The notes under the pieces were generated by a model that worked only from the letters and a program-made list of their open reading frames with translations, was not told the DNA's origin and did no database searches. Source: Engraulis encrasicolus (Eukaryota; Chordata; Actinopteri; Clupeiformes; Engraulidae). Taken from it: a stretch of 64,000 nucleotides of DNA. This document shows positions 38,607-51,654 of this stretch, in pieces (within the stretch, counting starts at the first letter, position 1; each line of letters opens with the position of its first letter). The stretch spans positions 15,030,253 to 15,094,252 of the forward strand of contig NC_085876.1 in the NCBI RefSeq assembly GCF_034702125.1, given 5' to 3'. Both the position numbers and the translations under genes were made by a program.

Positions 38607-40990
38607 TCATCTGGCCCCAACCCCCTTTGGGTTCCTCTGTACTGAGGAATTCGGAATCGTGTCTATGGGCACTTCTCATAGTCTAGCCTTGCTACGACGA
38701 GTAATGCCCATTTTCACGTCATCGCGACTGGCCAAGTACTGTTCCAAAGTGAAGCATGCTTCAAAATTTACAAGTGCCACGATCTTGGTGCATCCTTGCC
38801 GTGACAAATTACCCAGAATCCTTTACGTCTCCACGCAAAGCCATGCATGTTTAAGCACAATATGGTATATTGTTGTTTCCGAGATGAGAATAACTTTGAA
38901 CCACAAACACAATTTGGTCATTATTTGGGCCCATTGAGTTTGTGTTGCGTTTCACAGCTTTTGGCTACAGACAATTTGGGCACTGCATCCTAGTAGTTTT
39001 GTTGTGCTTTTGAAACACCCCCATGACAGAAACAGACAACCGACCATGTTTACAGTTTAAAATCAGTGGCAAAAACGGAACTGCTGTAACGTTCACTTCC
39101 ACGTTTCCAAGCATGTTCCATTCATAATCGTTTGAGATGCTTGCAAAGTTTTCAGCCTCGTCTTACAGGTGTATGACTTCAAGGCTGTGGGACTACCAAG
39201 GCAAGCACTCTAGGCTTTGAGAAGTACCCTACGATCGGGTAGTTCAATGGACCTGACTTTATGCACATATAAATTTGTTAAATCCATTGCGTTAACCAAA
39301 CTGGCAGATAAATAGTGATGACAATACTACTTTATACTGTTGCTTTATGCAACAGCAACAATGGTAAAGATAGGGCTACACGGCAGTTCAGAACAATGGT
39401 GTTGGATGTTAGGGACTGCTCGTTATTTATAGTCGGGGTCTTAGGAAGATTGGTTGACTCATTTTGTGAGTCAAGAGCAATGCATGACCCTCCCCTACGG
39501 AGAAGTTTCATCAATATGCCTACTCCTCAATATCTTTTGAAAAACATTGATTGACCAACGCTGCTGCTTACAGGGCCGTAACCAGACATTTTCAAATACA
39601 GAGGTTAAATACTGCGTGCTGTACTGCATACTGTACATTTAGAATGCTTCAAACACTTCAGTCAAACTCTTAAGTTTGTTTTCATTAAATGGGGGTGGCG
39701 TGCAGACTGAATTTATCATTGTTGATCATATATCGATTTTCATCATAGATACATTTTACATTACTGAAAAAAATACAGAGGACATGACCTCTTTGTCCTC
39801 AATGGTAGTTACGGCCATGGCTGCTTATGGAATGTTATTGGATTCTAATCTTGTATGCAAAGGCAGTGGCATTCAATTTGCGGTCACTAGGTGCATCTAG
39901 ATTTCTAGACAAGCAATGATGAAGAATTTTATTTTTTTAAATCCTGGTTCCGGTTCGTGCTATCCTGCTGACGAAAAGACAGACAAACAGAAAAACAGAC
40001 AGACAGACAAACAAACCAACGCGACCGAAAACATAACCTCCTTGGCGGAGGTAAGTATGAGACAGATTTCACATATAGAGCATATAACAGACATTCACTG
40101 ATTGCCACACACCTTTCGCCATGACGACGAGCTTGACGTACTTGTCCACCTCGTGCTCGTATGTGTAATGCTCGTACTCCAGCACACGGTTGAAGCGGCA
40201 CCGGTAGGTTCCCGAGTCGTTGAAGGTGACGTTGTTGATGTAGAGGGACGCATCCTGCACGTCGGGCGTGTTCACACTCCCGATCCACTCCAGACGATCA
40301 TCGTAACGCTCGTCTTTAATCAGCGATTGCCCGCCATCATAAGTGAATATCTGAAGGTGGAAAACAAAACTGGCATCAATTCAAAACGGAGTATCTGATG
40401 ATGGAATTTAGTACTAATAAAATAGAATAAAGAGTAGAGTAGAGTAGAGTAACTTTATTGAATATTGAATATATAAAAGAGAATAGAAGAGAACTATAGC
40501 CTAAATCATTTGCGCTGCCTCACCCAATGAGCAGAATAATCTAGCCAGTGCCAATTAACGGCCTTTCCCAAAGCACCTGCAAAAAAGGTTGCTGGATGCC
40601 TAAGGCCTTTTTAAGAAAAGTTGCCCTCAGCCTACAAAAAACGCAATATCTCAGCCTCTGAAGCTTAGCCTCTGAAGCATATGCAATAAGTTGTATTAAA
40701 ACACTAAGACCCTCATCTTGCATTAGAATGTGTTCATTCAACTATAACATACCAAGATTCTTCATAAAATTGTCTCAAATCTCATGAGCCTGAATGTTGC
40801 GTCATGCAGCTCCAGTCGCCAGGCCCAATGTTGCACAACTCACCATCCAGCATCAATGGGTTAAATGTAGGGCTGCAACGATATTGTATCGAACCGTGGC
40901 AGAGAGAGATAAACGGTACAAGAGAGAGTATGTGAGAGCATGTTTGTGTGCAAAAGTGAGACAGAGACAGCGAGGTGTGTGTGTTTGTGG

Positions 40991-41052
<62 letters not shown>

Positions 41053-42442
41053 AAGAAAAAACTCACAGGAACAAACTCTGGCTCCCCCTTAGACCTGAAG
41101 AACCAGTCGACAGTGGCGCTGGCTTCCACTTCCATCCTCATTTTGCAAGAGATGCAGCCCAGCTTGAAGCCCTGCCCGGCCACCGCATCCGTATCCGACT
41201 CCACCTCTGCACAAGCCCCATTGACCAGGGAGACTACGCAATACGAACACAGTGTTAATTCAGCACTCATGTCTCTTTTCCATTGACATTTTTCTGGTAG
41301 GCCTACGTACCAGTGATGCGCGGGCCGACGAAAAAACAAGACACAACCAACCGCCTTTTCCCCTAGTCCTCCCGCTTGCCCTGCCCGCAAGAAATATTCA
41401 TGAAAAATATTGACCCGGCCCGCTTCCCGACCCGCCTTTGAAAATAGTAGCCGTGCGTCTTATGAACACCCTAGCGTCATTGCGATGGTGAATGAAGAAT
41501 AGTCCCCCAAAAATTGTTTTGGATAGCCTGACAGCGGGGAAACTGTATTGTTTTCTCCACGGAGGAGGGGCCAGGAGGCTGGGCGAGGCCACAAGCACAA
41601 GTGGAGGATGGAAGGTAGCATATTGGAATGAACTCTTAGTCTGATTTATCAGGCTACATGACCCCCTCATCATCCTTGTCTGCCATGCTGAATAATTCAT
41701 GCAATGAAGAACCTCAAGAACATCCAGAGCTGGGGTTGCCATAACAGCAGTTCCTATCAATGAGGACCTCAATAATAATAACAACTGTATTTGTACAGCA
41801 CAATATCATACAATGCATACAGCTCAAAGTGCTGAACAAAATGGATAAACATCAATGTTAAAGATGAAAATAAATAAGTAGAAAAGAGAGTAAGTAAATA
41901 AGTAAGCAGAAAAGAGAGACAGAAACAAGAAAGAATAGCAAGAAGACAAAAGAAGAAACTGGATGGAATAGAGAAAATAAGTAGATAGGTAAATGGGTAG
42001 ATGTAGAGAAAATGAAATAAGTTTAAAGTGGACATAAGTAGAGATTGTAAAGGCATAAGGTCCACAAGGTTTGGGCCCAGGGTAAGTGATAAATAGTCAC
42101 ACTGAATGGGGCGCCCAGATGTGGGCCCTGGTGGCAACAGAGGTGAGGAAAAACTCCCTTTTCACTTGATTCAATCACAAAAGACAAATGCCATGCATGT
42201 TTGACCTGCCAGTGTGCCAGTTGTGATGTTTTTGTTGGAGCTAAACAATGAAAAAAGCACCCACTGTACAAACTTGGGTCATCAATAACAAATCAATATC
42301 ATACGGTCATCAATATCTTAATGCAGCTTACAGGAAGAAAGGGGGCAATATGTCAAGAGACTACTCTACTGCTATAAGAAACTGCATACTCACCATAGGC
42401 AGCACACAACAGGGCCAAGACCAAAACACGCCCTGGAGTCAT
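31269..42442 (-). CDS. scn1b: scn1b, voltage-gated sodium channel beta-1 type subunit, complete in five exons
   Basis: Minus-strand exons: 42442-42394, 41233-41067, 40350-40113, 32499-32358, 31335-31269 (TAA at 31271-31269). Phases fit at every junction: 663 bases, 220 aa (human SCN1B 218). Residues 1-23 form a signal peptide (MTPGRVLVLALLCAAY...). An Ig V-type domain follows, with C24/C46 and C43/C123 in the positions of the two known beta-1 disulfides and NVT/NDS sequons at 112 and 116. A membrane segment lies at about 163-184 (EVMMYVSIIGLQVWLAVEMVY). The cytoplasmic tail ends EYLAIASESKDN then CAGVQVAE, almost identical to the SCN1B tail, which decides scn1b over scn3b; parts of the Ig domain look intermediate. 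The protein is a type I membrane partner of Nav alpha subunits that modulates gating and cell adhesion; the tail tyrosine region is linked to ankyrin. The fish a/b paralogue is not resolved. The last exon, 67 bases, is easily missed. Intron 3 is 7.6 kb. Confidence 0.93.
32170..32234. repeat. (AAG)n microsatellite
   Basis: About 20 AAG units in scn1b intron 4. Confidence 0.95.
32503..32592. repeat. (CA)n tract at the scn1b exon 4 acceptor
   Basis: About 45 CA units on the plus strand; in the transcript they are UG repeats ending seven or so bases before the CAG acceptor at 32502-32500. Confidence 0.95.
33803..34596. mobile_element. hAT-like element nested in another repeat, scn1b intron 3
   Basis: CAGTGTTTCCCA (33803) and TGTGGGAAACACTG (ending 34596) are inverted termini flanked by ATCAT (33798-33802, 34597-34601). 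Inside are poly-A and poly-C stretches and an 87-codon open frame (33953-34216) that I do not recognise. Confidence 0.72.
36288..36512. repeat. Palindromic repeat with a telomere-type core
   Basis: CGCTATTCAGACATACCGCT units at the left pair with GAATAGCGGCATGTCTGAATAG at the right. The loop carries three GGGTTA units (about 36347-36369). Confidence 0.7.
37369..37471. repeat. Two short hairpins in tandem
   Basis: GGTGATTTGATGACGCGTCA with AATCAAATCACC, and about 45 bases later GGTGATTTGACGACGC with TTCAAATCACC: two near-identical stems in direct order. Confidence 0.65.
38544..38604. repeat. (TTATC)n pentanucleotide repeat
   Basis: About 12 perfect TTATC units in scn1b intron 3. Confidence 0.95.
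39571..39819. mobile_element. hAT-type MITE with exact 8-bp target duplication, scn1b intron 3
   Basis: CAGGGCCGTAACCAG at the left and TAGTTACGGCCATG at the right are imperfect inverted ends, flanked by identical GCTGCTTA (39563-39570 and 39820-39827). Confidence 0.8.
40992..41052. repeat. (GA)n tract next to the scn1b exon 2 donor
   Basis: About 30 GA units on the plus strand (UC repeats in the transcript) lie about 14 bases into intron 2. Confidence 0.95.
41525..41657. repeat. TAGCCTG-type repeat in scn1b intron 1
   Basis: It starts TAGCCTGACAGCGGGG and ends TTTATCAGGCTA. The middle (TGTTTTCTCCACGGAGG) is shared with about 17010-17130, and the ends with 60269-60520. Confidence 0.55.
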
Positions 42443-44723
42443 TTTTCACTTGGCAGAGTCCAGTTTACAGATGCACTTCTTCTACTGATGAGGAAGATGA
42501 CTTAGGCCTCCTTGGTCAGGTCTTGTACTTTTGCAAGTATTTAATCCAAAACAATCTCCGTCCGGCCTTTGTCAATGGCAAAGAGGCCTTGGTATCAGCA
42601 GTAGCACAGTGATGTAAAAGACGTACAAAAAAAAGATGTTCCTTATTGTGCCAAAGCTGCACCAAGACAATATCTTACAATAACAAAAAACAAAAATACA
42701 AGATAGTTCTCTTTACTGTAGTCCACTTGATGCTGTGTGACCACTGGTGCTTTTGAAAAGATTGTGATGGGCAAGGATTTAAGCACTACAAAAACTGATA
42801 AAACACTCTGCTTTCTTCAGGAAGACTTTCTGAGCTCAGTTGAATGCAGGAAAATAAAAGTGAAAATGATTTGCTGTTAAAAATGTTAGCTCATACCATG
42901 CTATAGGTTGCTTTGGGATTGATGGGATAAGTGCAAAATTAAATGAAGGCCTACCTTACAAAGGTAAAGTGCTTTTGTAATTTACAGTATGTTTTTGGCT
43001 CAATTGTTTAATGCTCACAGACCTCCTGTTAACGCCAAACACTGGTATTGCTTACTGTAGGTTTTTTTCTTCATTCAATCACTTCATTCCACTTCTCACA
43101 CAACAACAAACTACCCCCCTCGTCACACTCGACATAAACTGCACATTTGTTTCAGACTTGGGTGTGCAAAAAATCTCCCAAACATCTACCCTGAGAATTA
43201 CATTTCCTGAGTGAACTTAACCCAGGACTGATAGTTCCCCTTTGTACCATCAATTATCTGACTACAGGCATGCAACTGGGCCTATCCCGCCTCGACAACA
43301 AATGGCGAGTAGTGTAAATACAAACGGTTACTCACAATCTCGTCCCACTAAAATATGGTGCTTTTCACAGTCGCATGAACCCAACATCTCTCCAATATGG
43401 AAACGTAGGCCTATTAAATACGTAGTAGCCTAAATAAATTGCATGAGTCACCGCAACGATTAGCACTAGTCTCCCATCCGATGTAGAGACTTGTAAAGCA
43501 TCTACGAATATGACTGAATGAATAAAGATGCTGTTGTGTGACCTCTATTGGGCTCTTTTCTGCAATAATACATTATCAATTCACGAGCTCACATACTGTC
43601 TTCGCTGGTCCTGCCCTTCACAAACGGCCTCCTCCCCGTTCCCACAGTCTTCCCCTTTTCCAAAAAAAGAAAAAATCCTCACTTCGTTTCCGGAGAGTAT
43701 TCCACCACTGAATAGCTCAGCATTTGGCATCTGACATCCCAGCTGTCCAAGGCAGAAGGGGAAACGAACTTGTCGGTCTCAAATGTTTGAGCTAGTCTAC
43801 GTCTGTAGATCGAGACAACATGACGGGACGGGCTGTCATCACCCTGCCCTGGCTATGGAGCCAAACGTGAAACGCCTCCGTAAATGCGCACTAGTGTTTT
43901 CCGAGCACCCCTCGCTGAGATGAGCTGAGCGTCGCGCCTGACGTTCTGCTGGCGTTGTGCTCAGTCAGACTGAGGCTGTGTGATGCATTGCGGTAAAATG
44001 TGGAGGTGGTGAGCGAAGGGATGGACCCAAAGCACGGGATGATGATGGCCGCACGAAACGAAAAGATGCGCGTGGTAAATTCAACGATATACCAAATCGC
44101 TCTACGGGAGACACTTTCAGCAGAAGATGATCCGAATATCCTGTTGGATACCGTCACCACTTGCTCCGCATCAACGACGTTAAACTGTCATTTACAGGCT
44201 CTCCATCCACACACATCACCAGGCGTGGAACATGGGGACCCAAAGTCACCTCTGTGGAATACGTGGGGCTGTGCGTAAACGTGTGACGGTTAAATTAAAT
44301 TGATTGAGTTATACAATCACATTTGATGCTACGAGAAGAGAAACACATTTTGAAAAGGCAGTTTGGCGCGCTTGTTTTTATTTTGGTAATTGCAGCAGAC
44401 GCAGACATCCAAAACGATAACGCGTGACCATAGACTTGCTATTTGTTTCACTTTCATCATGGAGGCTTTTTGACATGTTGGAATGATCGATTAAATGGAG
44501 AAAAGTCATTGCGCTGTCAGCCTGTCTCTTCCAACTTATTTGACGGCCGTGACCCGTGAATCTTCGCAAACACAGCCTCGTTCACGTATACACCATGCAC
44601 CCCCCCCCCCCCCATTTTCTTGTTAAAATCACAGAGAAATGTAAACACCCGTCACACAATTAGATTACAGAGCTTTTATTACTATACTTCAATAAGAATC
44701 AATTACAGGCACTCGCACAGAAG

Positions 44724-44836
44724 CATTAAAGGAATAGTCTACAATTTTTGGAAATATTTTCCAACACGCAATCCTTTAAATTGAGTGGATGTTTAAAATA
44801 AACATATTTCCAAACATGGTGGACTATTCCTTTAAT
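44724..44836. repeat. Short foldback repeat
   Basis: AAAGGAATAGTCTACAATTTTTGG pairs with CATGGTGGACTATTCCTTTA; the inner parts (AAATATTTTCC / AAACATATTTCC) are loosely paired. Confidence 0.65.
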
Positions 44837-46272
44837 CAGGATTGGGAAGAGGTCTTTGACCTTGATGGAACTAAAAATAACCCATGAGTAGGCCTACTGT
44901 AGAACGGATAAACAAACATCTCTGTATCTAAAAAAAAACCCAAAACAAAATAAACAAATCGTAACGACTAACAAAAATAACAATTTCATCAAAGGTTTTC
45001 ATTTAAGGATTGTTTGGCATCCACTTTTTATTTCTCATCTCATGTGCCGTCTCCCCCCCATCTTGGATGATGTACTGGGCCACTTCTGAAGTGCCACGTG
45101 ATTTTCAACATCCACAGGCTCGGAGGAAAACTGATTTTGTCCAACAGCTCCTGACAAAACACAAAAACAAAATACAGTGCATCTGCTTGTTAAAGGTTTC
45201 AATGTCACCATGAAAAAATACTGTATATGTATACTACATGTAGGCTTACACATATACATTACATATTGTACACATAATAACAGATTTTTAAAAGCTCTTT
45301 GGATCTGTGTGACTGTGGACAGCAAAGGTGATCTGGGGAATAACTGATCGCCTGTTAATGACTCATTGAAGCATCGCTTGACTCTGGAAGGTGATTTACT
45401 TTGCCTTTGAGAATTTGGATTAGTGTCCCTAATTGAATTGAATAGTTTCCCTAACTATGGTTGAATATCATAGTGTACGACAAATTTCTTGTTGCACTGT
45501 ACGCAACTGTTGCATCAGGCAACTACACTAATGGGTGAACAGCCCAAATAGGCAGTCAAGTATCATCCATATCCATCAAAGGGGTATAGTAGGGCCAAAG
45601 ATGTCACTTAACGTGGATGATCTGCAGACCATTTATTTCAGTGACCTTTTGGGCCTTCCTCAGACTAGACAAAATAAATCTGGCAGACCACGTAGTCAAC
45701 GCGCCCTTTTGCCAATTGGCAGACGCCGACCCAACCCATACGGCTCTCCGCGAATCAGCTGCGCTCTGGTTAATCAGCTGGATGCTGACCTGTGGCGCGC
45801 TTTATTTAAACTACCGAATTTGTTTTCCTGTCATTGCTTTTTGCTGCTTGTTTTGCACCCACCACCTCCCCTGCTCCAACAGACTAATTATTACCAAACA
45901 ACGTCATACTGTTGTCATTGTTGCTTGCTCTATTCTAGGGTGTATGTTGCCTTTCCAGCTAAATGGAAGGCACTACACCTGAGGATGCTGCTGTTCCCTG
46001 TCTTGGCTTCCATGGAGCTCATGGAGAAGCCGGAGAACTTCCTCCGAACAGAGTCATACCGCCAAACACAAATGTCTGCATTCAGAAATAAAGCTTCCGA
46101 AATGCATCTCTGTTTCCCGTTTCATTTTTGACTAGAGTGGTTCTGAGAGAAATTTATTAATTGGAGCCCACCAGTGTCAGGATAATGTTTTACATAGTTT
46201 TGCGCATTCATTATGTACAGTTGAAGGAGAGAGGATTGTGCACATCCCAGGGAAAGGTGCAGGATGATGGTC

Positions 46273-46392
46273 AACTATAGTTTTCAGAGTGAGATGTCCA
46301 CACACTTAGAACCCTTTTTGTTGTGTTTTATTTTTTTCATGGCAGGATAACAAAAAGCATTCTAAGTGTGCAGACTTCTCACTCTGAAAACA
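46273..46392. repeat. Foldback repeat
   Basis: TTTTCAGAGTGAGATGTCCACACACTTAG at the left pairs with CTAAGTGTGCAGACTTCTCACTCTGAAAA at the right. Confidence 0.72.
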
Positions 46393-46784
46393 TTCATTAT
46401 GTACAACAGCAGAGAGAATATGGGAACTGGTCAGTAGAGAGAGAGAGAGAGATGGGGTAGGGCAGGGAAATGACCCTGGCCAGATTTGAACCTAACTAAC
46501 CCTTCTTTGCATCTGCACTTGTTGTTCTGTAGATTTTCTGTGCACTCTGTATTTGCTAGTGATGTTGGCTATGATTATGTCCTCTTTTGAAAGTCGCTTC
46601 GGTTATAAAGCGTCTGCCAAATGCAATGTAATGTCCCCATGAGCAATTTGCCCACTGACAGTATCATCCTTGCCTCTTTACTAGTACAGTAGACAATGGG
46701 ATGGCAGAACACCTGTGGGATGGGAAAAAAACATACATACAGTGCAGTGCGTATATTTATGTCCCTCTACTGATTAAAAAAAAC

Positions 46785-47145
46785 GGTAACACTTTAGAAT
46801 AATGGATGCAAAAAAGCATTATAAAGACTTAATAAATAATTAACTATTGATGAACAAAACATTAACAAACGTTTGTAAATGACTAGGACATGTAAACAAA
46901 TGCTTGTAAATGACTAGGAAATGCTATGTTAATATTTCATATTTATCAAACATTTACAAGTTGCTTGTAAATGAATAAAATACTCTGTTATAAGGTGTGT
47001 AAAATCTTGCAGATATAATTTGTAGATACTTTATAAAGCATTAATAAAGCTTAGTTAATAATAAAAACATTTGTTAATGTTTTATTCATCATTAGTTAAT
47101 TATTTACTGTGTCTTTACTAAGGAACATTATTATAAAGTGTTACC
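46785..47145. mobile_element. MITE with GGTAACACTTTA ends
   Basis: GGTAACACTTTAGAATAATG and CATTATTATAAAGTGTTACC are inverted termini; sub-terminal AATAAATAATTAACTA / TTAGTTAATTATTTA also pair. Confidence 0.78.
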
Positions 47146-47154
47146 AAAAAACCC

Positions 47155-48529
47155 AACCTTTTTCCACAGTTGGCACACTTAACATTTTCAGATCACCCCA
47201 ACAGATGTGAATATTAAACAAGGATGACCCCAAGCAAACATAACACGACTATTTCATTTGTTGAGAGAATAATGACATAAAACCTGCATGAGCCTGTGTG
47301 GAAAAGTAATTACCCCCTGAACCTTATAACTTGTTGTACCACCCCCAGCAGCAACAACTTTAGTCAAGTGTTTACAATAACTGACGAGCAGTCTTTCACA
47401 TCCCTGTGGATGATTATTTTTGCCGACTCTTCTTTGCATAACTGTTTTAAAATCAGCTACAGTGGATGGATCCCATGCATGAATCCAAATTAATGGTTAC
47501 AAATGTATGGCTGGACATTATCCTTCAGGATTTGTTTGTAAAGAGCCAAATTCATGCTTACTTCAATCATAGCTGGTCATCCATGTCCTGAGGCAGCAAA
47601 ACATCCCCAAACATCCCTTTTTATCAAATACAATTTTCATTTCACACCAGATGTTACAGGAGGCTCTCTGTTCAAAAATGTCAACATTCGTTACATCTGT
47701 CCACACAATATTTTCTCAGAAGCTCTGTATGCATTGTCAATATGTTTTTAACAAATTTGAGACAAGCCTTCATACTCTCCTTGTCAGAGGTGTCTTTGGC
47801 CTTGGAACTCTATCATGCATGCAATGTTTGCCTAGTCTCTTTCTTATGGTTGAGTCATTGAGCACTTCCATTTTAAGTGGTAACTAACACCTCCAGTTGG
47901 TAAGATGTTGTTATGTGTTCTTTACTGAACACTTGGATCCTTCATCTTGGGGTCATTTTAGTGTGAAAGCCACTCTTAGAAATGTTCACCACTACATCAT
48001 GCTTTCTCCATTTGTGGATAATGGCTCTCACCATGGTTTGCAGATGCCTCAATGATTTAGAAATGGCTTTGTGACCTTTTACAGTCTGAGACATGTCAAT
48101 TATGTTTTATTATAATCTGCTCCTGAATGTTGATGGATCACAGTGTAGTGTCATGGGTATGATATGACCTACTACACATTGTCAAACAGGTTCTATTCAA
48201 ATTAACTCTTGATTTGAAAGACCTGGTAGCAGTCAGACTTGGGCAGTTGTGAATTATAACTCAGTGGTTCAAAATAATATGATTAATCACAGATACCTCC
48301 TCATTTAACAAGGGGGCAATTACCTTTTCACACAGGCTCATGCAGGTTTTATGCCATTATTCTCCCAACAAATGAAATAATCACTGAAACACTGCATTTT
48401 GTGTTTGCTTGGGTTATCCTTGTTTAATGTGTACATTTGTTTCATGATCTGAAAATGATATGCGTGTCAAATGTGCAAAAAAGTTTTTTTTTAAATCAGT
48501 AAGGGGGCAAAAAAATATGCACGGCACTG
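47155..48529. mobile_element. Degenerate Tc1-like element with long inverted arms
   Basis: About 200 bases at each end pair (for example GCATGAGCCTGTGTGGAAAAG at 47288 with CTTTTCACACAGGCTCATGC near 48330). The right end is GCACGGCACTG followed by TA. The left extremity has been lost beside the preceding MITE. No intact frame remains. Confidence 0.7.
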
Positions 48530-48705
48530 TATCAGGAAATAGAACATGTGAGAACCGAGAGGAGATTCATTGTAATGGGGTTGCAGTAGGCTGCTGCTGC
48601 TGCTGCTTCTGTTGTCTCTCCGTGCCTGCTGGCTTAGGGGCAGGCCAGTGATGGTGGCAGAGTAATTATGTCCATAACTGATCCATAGAAGGCATCAGGA
48701 GTGGG

Positions 48706-48895
48706 GGGCACTGTGGCGCAGCACGCTGGGAACCCCACATTTGGGCTTGCATGCCCATGGGGAACCCGGTTCGAATCCGGTCGGGGTCATTTCCCGGCCC
48801 TGCCCCATATCTCTCTCCGGCTTGTTTCCTGTCTCCTCTCACACTGTCCTGTCATGATAAAGGCCCAAAAAAGCCCCCAAAACATACTTTTAAAA
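48706..48895 (+). repeat. tRNA-derived SINE
   Basis: CACTGTGGCGCAGCACGCTGG (A-box side), CCGGTTCGAATCCGGTCGGG (B-box), then a C/T-rich body ending CATGATAAAGGCCCAAAA and an A-rich tail; related to 25150-25325. Confidence 0.72.
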
Positions 48896-49019
48896 AGAAG
48901 GCATCAGGAGCAAAGAGAAGCCTTTACCCAAACAACTTGACACTTCGCTTTACAGTCTTCTTACCAAAGTATAAGAAAAAAAATGGGGAAACGTACTTGT
49001 GAGAACAGAGAGTAGGAGA

Positions 49020-51211
49020 TTAATTGTAGGATGTTGCAGTTGTATGCTGCTGTTGCTGCTGCTGCTGTTGTCTGTCCATGGCTGCTGGCTCGGGGGTGGC
49101 GGTGGGGGCGGCGGAAGGCGTGTTAGGCGTGGAGGGCGTGGAGGGCATCCAGCCGTCGATCTGCCGCATTTGGCGCGCCTTCCTGCCGCCCTCCCTGTCG
49201 GCTGCCAGCTGCAGCCAGCGCTTGATGGCCGCCTCGATTTCCATGTCCGACGACTCCGACGTCATGCGGTTCTGCCGGACAGCTCCTGTACGATACGGTA
49301 AAGACATTTTTAAAACTTTACGATTGGCAACTTCATGTTTGGTGCCCTACTTGTTTATCAGTTGAAAAAGATAGGTCTGCACACTGCCGATAAGCTCCCC
49401 CCCAAAAAAGTTATTATTTAAAAAGCAATGTTCCGATCACCCTGGATCTTCATCAGGCATATATGATCAGCAAGAATAAGCATCTTCATAGACATGGTGG
49501 CCCATTTATTTTCACCAACTGCTTCAGTAAAAATAATGACTCTCTTCTAAACTAGCGAATAGAAGTTTACTGGACTTCTTTGTGTGTCTGATGGGATGCA
49601 TTTTCAGTCTTTTAACTGAAGGAAGGTGGTTTAAGGTGGTTTAAGATTGAGGGGTTTTTGTTTTCAGTACATACTTGTCAAGACGTCTTTTAACTGAAGG
49701 GAGTGGAAGGCTGTTTTGCCGTTGATGCCCCTCCAGTTGATCTTGAGGGCGAGTGTGTTGGTGAGCAGGTGGCTCATCATCCTCCAGACGCAGTCCTTCA
49801 CCGTCATGCCGCCTCGCAACGCCAGTGTGTTGATCTGTCGAACAACGTTTAACAACAGCCATCAAACGATGGCCCTACCGTGGCTCTAACGGTAGGGCAC
49901 TGGGCTGCTACACTGGAGGTTAACGGTGGTAGAACAATACTTACAGTTTTTCTCGATTGGTTTGGCTAATTTCTCAAAACTGAGATGACATTCTCAAAAC
50001 AACACGGACAAATCTCCAAACCAACTTACAATTTCCCACAACAGAATGGCATTTTTCATTGCTTTCATCAAATTTCAAATGCTTTGTATATGTCTCAAAT
50101 GTTTAGTACATCTCGGCAGATGGCTATATACAAGTACCCTACAGTTGACACATTGAGCATACATTTAGCACATTTTCCAAATAAATTGACCTGTCTTATC
50201 TAAACGAATTAGACAATTCTCAGTCTAATGGTTGCCCTCTCCAAAACATGTCAGCATGATTTCATTGTGTGAGTCATCATATGCAAAGTAGTCTACACAA
50301 TTGTCAAAACAGTCAAGGACATAATATTTTAAGAATTTCTTTACTGTAAACAGTAAATTCATGACAGTGTTCAAAAGGCCAGATGGTATTGTAACTTTAC
50401 TAGTTTGTAGAAAATAATTTTACAACCGTGTATACTACAGTTTCCTCTGTTATTTGGCTAATTTCTTGACATTTTTTCAAACGGCATTCTGTGGGAGGAA
50501 TTTAGTTTCGACACACGGGTAAGCTGTTTTTGAAGTGATATGAGCAAGTGATGAGGATCCATGGCGTTATGCTGAACCATCCAGTTTATTTTGACAGAAT
50601 GACTAAATGAATGCAAATGAGCCAAACCAATTGAGAAGGATATATGCCATTTTTATGGTACTGAGATTTATGTGGGAGAAGGTTTAGTGCTGATGCAAGA
50701 ATGAGCTGTTTTGGGAGGTATATGACATTTTGCTAGTTATCTGAACTGTTGTGCAGAAGTGTAAGAATGTTTAGCCAAATTACCCAAAATGTATAAAAAT
50801 GTCATCTCGGTTTCAAGAAATTAGCCAAACCAATCGAGAAAAACTGTAAAAAGAAAGAAGTCTACCGCACACTTTCTTGACTTTGTGCTCGTTTTATTAG
50901 AGCGAACAACGCGTTTCTCCATTGAACTGATCAATACCTGAGCCAGCCTGATGACGCACTGAGGCAAAACACGTTGTTCGCTCTAATAAAACGAGCACAA
51001 AGTCAAGAAAGTGTGCGGTAGACTTCTTTCTTTTGAAGTATTGAACATTCCTGCATCTACCAGCACCTAGGAGCTGTGCATGGAACTTTGAACTGGTGGT
51101 AGAACAATGTTGAACAACAGTCATCAAATTATCATTTACAAAATGATCATTTACAAAAACAAAATCATGGTGGATATTCTTGGACAGTCAAACACACATG
51201 CACGCACGCAT

Positions 51212-51277
<66 letters not shown>

Positions 51278-51612
51278 ACACAGCCCTGCGTCTAGTTTGT
51301 GTTTGAGGTCAGAGCTGAAGAGCAGACCAGACTCCACACATGCACGCACGCACGCACGCAGGCATGCACGCACACACACACACACAGCCCTGCGTCGAGT
51401 TTGTGTTTGAGGTCAGAGCTGAAGAGCAGACCAGACTCCACACATGCACGCACGCACGCACGGACACAGCACCGTGTCTAGTTTGTGTTTGAGGTCAGAG
51501 CTGAAGAGCAGACCAGACTCCACACACGCACGCACGCACGCACGGACACACAGCACCGCGTCTAGTTTGTGTTTGAGGTCAGAGCTGAAGAGCAGAGGAG
51601 ACTCCAGAGACT

Positions 51613-51654
<42 letters not shown>

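Larger units (their letters stand above)
42443..49019. other. Region between the scn1b start and the DUF4806 gene stop
   Basis: No gene was recognised. Immediately 5' of scn1b is its presumed promoter. 43790-44280 is CpG-richer than its surroundings and could be a regulatory island or upstream exon. The rest holds a foldback (44724-44836), a hairpin (46273-46390), a SINE tail (46534-46636), a TIR MITE (46785-47145), a Tc1-like relic (47155-48529) and a SINE (48706-48895). The longest open frame, 45535-46131 on the plus strand, has no recognisable domain and no clear splice or start context. Confidence 0.6.

Noticed and set aside
40541..40862. Minus-strand frame and repeat-like sequence as a possible extra scn1b exon
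   Set aside because: Sequence matches the TTAA-type repeats at about 7450 and 20583; scn1b phases close without it.
44000..44278. Plus-strand frame starting MEVVSEGMDPKHG
   Set aside because: Somewhat protein-like, but with no recognisable family and no joining exons; kept only as a CpG-rich region.
45000..45160. Possible minus-strand exon after a TTTTGTCAG acceptor (ELLDKISFPPS or GAVGQNQFSSE frames)
   Set aside because: Several frames are open for only 36-38 codons and none matches a family I know; no partner exons were found.
45535..46131. 198-codon plus-strand frame
   Set aside because: No recognisable domain, uneven composition, no splice or start context; likely chance.
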